Below, piece after piece: positions 62,665 to 64,000 of a stretch of DNA of 64,000 nt. The stretch is from an uncultured Clostridia bacterium. GTDB taxonomy: Bacteria; Bacillota; Clostridia; Christensenellales; CAG-314. The position numbers and the translations under genes were made by a program. The notes under the pieces were generated by a model. It was not told the origin of the DNA, ran no database searches, and worked only from the letters and a program-made list of their open reading frames with translations. The stretch spans positions 1 through 64,000 of the forward strand of contig CALVWF010000008.1 in assembly GCA_944364615.1 (NCBI GenBank), given 5' to 3'. Within the stretch, counting starts at the first letter, position 1, and the number at the start of each line of letters is the position of its first letter.

Positions 62665-63966
62665 ATGATGAAAAACGTACAACAGGCTTCCTTGTTCGAA
62701 AAGGACAAAATAACAAACATACCCCTTGCGGAACGCATGCGTCCCAAGGTGCTGTCTGACTTTATAGGACAATCGCACATTTTGTACGACGGATCTTTGC
62801 TTACCCGCGCCATAAAGGCGGACAGGTTGGGCAGTTGTATTTTCTGGGGTGCTCCCGGTACGGGCAAGACTTCACTCGCCAATATAATTGCCAACACGAC
62901 GGGCGGATTTTTCGAAAAAATGAATGCCGTTTCCAGCGGAGTTGCCGACGCCAAAAAGGTAATAGATCAGGCTACGGAGCGTTTTAACCGTTACGGACAG
63001 AAGACCTACTTGTTTCTGGACGAATGTCACCGTTGGAACAAAGCGCAGTCCGATTGTATGTTGCCCGCTATAGAAAAGGGGTTTGTCACGTTTATAGGAT
63101 CTACCACCGAAAATCCCTATGTGTCGATGACAAGGGCAATCGTATCCCGTTGCCGTGTGTTCGAGTTCAAGCCTCTTACGGACAACGACATACTTAAAGG
63201 ACTCGGTCAGGCTTTAAAGCGTGACGTTGTGCTGTCAGCAATGAAAATAGAGGTCGATGACGACGCTCTGAATTATATAGCGGTAACATCGGCGGGAGAT
63301 ATGCGCAACGCTTTCAACGCACTTGAACTTGCCGTAATGACTACAAGTCCCGATGCGCAAGGGGTAGTGCGTATCGACAAGGTCACTGCGTCGCAGTCAA
63401 TGCAGAAAAAGCCCATGTCGGTGGATCAGCAGATGTATTACGATATGATCAGTGCGTTTATCAAAAGTATGCGCGGCAGCGATCCGGATGCCGCAATGTT
63501 CTGGTTCGAACGGCTGATACAGGCGGGAACCGATCCGATGTTGCTCGCGCGCAGAATCGTCATACACGCGTCGGAGGATGTGGGACTTGCCGATCCTATG
63601 GCGTTACCTGTTGCCGTTTCGGCACTGACAGCGTTTCAGAACATCGGTCTGCCCGAAGGACGTATTCCTTTGGCGGAGGCTATACTGTATATCTGCAACG
63701 CTCCAAAGTCCAACAGCGTTGTCACTGCGCTGGAACTGTCGTCAGCCGATGCCGCGGCAAATCCCGAAAAACAAGTGCCTTGGCATCTGATGGACAAAAA
63801 TTATCAGCGTGACACCGAAACGTTGGATCAGGCGCCTTATAAATATCCGCACAATTACGGCGGTTGGGTACAACAACAGTATTTGCCCGACGGTCTTACC
63901 GACAAGCGTTACTATTTCCCCAGCGGAAACGGTCAGGACACAGGTTGCCATCAGAAAAAGAAGTGA
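62665..63966 (+). CDS. rarA: Replication-associated recombination protein A (RarA/MgsA)
   Basis: 433 residues. AAA+ clamp-loader-like ATPase acting at stalled replication forks. Walker A GAPGTGKTS (62-70), Walker B/DExH 'LFLDECHRWNKAQSD', sensor 1 'GSTTENPY', arginine-finger region 'ALRDPDAAMFW'-like helical lid and the C-terminal tetramer domain ('RRIVIHASEDVGLADP', 'AVSALTAF'). Complete; stops 34 bases before the window end. ATG 62665 follows AAAGGG; ATG 62668 is equally possible. Confidence 0.96.
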   Translation: MMKNVQQASLFEKDKITNIPLAERMRPKVLSDFIGQSHILYDGSLLTRAIKADRLGSCIFWGAPGTGKTSLANIIANTTGGFFEKMNAVSSGVADAKKVIDQATERFNRYGQKTYLFLDECHRWNKAQSDCMLPAIEKGFVTFIGSTTENPYVSMTRAIVSRCRVFEFKPLTDNDILKGLGQALKRDVVLSAMKIEVDDDALNYIAVTSAGDMRNAFNALELAVMTTSPDAQGVVRIDKVTASQSMQKKPMSVDQQMYYDMISAFIKSMRGSDPDAAMFWFERLIQAGTDPMLLARRIVIHASEDVGLADPMALPVAVSALTAFQNIGLPEGRIPLAEAILYICNAPKSNSVVTALELSSADAAANPEKQVPWHLMDKNYQRDTETLDQAPYKYPHNYGGWVQQQYLPDGLTDKRYYFPSGNGQDTGCHQKKK

Positions 63967-64000
63967 GTTTTAGCGGTTCTGAATAAATTTTACTGACAAA

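Overview
The window is bacterial chromosome from a Firmicutes/Clostridia-type organism. The evidence is a T-box leader ahead of valS, a CIRCE operator ahead of groES-groEL, RNase J, a diadenylate cyclase of the CdaA type, a DivIVA-domain protein, an EndoA-like MazF, strong AGGAGG-type ribosome binding sites and many intrinsic terminators. A placement near Christensenellales-like gut clostridia is only a guess. No rRNA, tRNA, CRISPR array or insertion sequence was recognised.

Left part (1-13.8 kb): two secreted, membrane-anchored SH3-like proteins (142-1893 and 2912-3637, minus strand) flank a small regulator with a sigma-region-4-like helix-turn-helix (2468-2911). A LexA-type box (GAAC-ATAT-GTTC core) and a second dyad lie upstream of the regulator. 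Then comes a compact, colinear P22-like virion block: large terminase, two small proteins, portal, probable scaffold, HK97-fold major capsid protein, a small conserved protein, gp4-like head-tail connector, gp10-like stabilisation protein, a cysteine-containing unknown and a coiled-coil protein, closed by a strong terminator. No integrase, replication, lysis, tail-spike or attachment sites were seen. This block is the most unusual part of the window and could be a prophage remnant, a satellite-like element or a domesticated packaging particle.

Middle part (13.9-47.6 kb): a pair of membrane proteins; RNase J followed by a tRNA wobble-uridine modification pair (TrmR-like methyltransferase and U32 peptidase-family hydroxylase); degV; an asd-dapA-dapB operon on the minus strand; a membrane protein, a methyltransferase and Hsp33; a helical-repeat unknown; a YkvI-like carrier; a NitT/TauT-type ABC importer; T-box-valS; a solitary mazF; an acyltransferase plus zinc-ribbon membrane protein operon; lgt with a long C-terminal extension; nicotinate phosphoribosyltransferase with a DivIVA-like protein; an ArsP_2-type permease; groES-groEL; a membrane protein with a DUF2188-like tail; dCMP deaminase; a tiny DUF4177 gene; and meso-diaminopimelate dehydrogenase.

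Right part (47.6-64 kb): cdaA with an overlapping 42-residue membrane peptide; aspartokinase; two FAD-dependent oxidoreductases; a 1079-residue surface protein with six Cys/His modules; a glycerophosphodiester phosphodiesterase; lepA-hemW; LysR-pyrophosphatase; and rarA. Aspartokinase, Asd, DapA, DapB and Ddh together make a complete short route from aspartate to meso-diaminopimelate, spread over three loci in the window.
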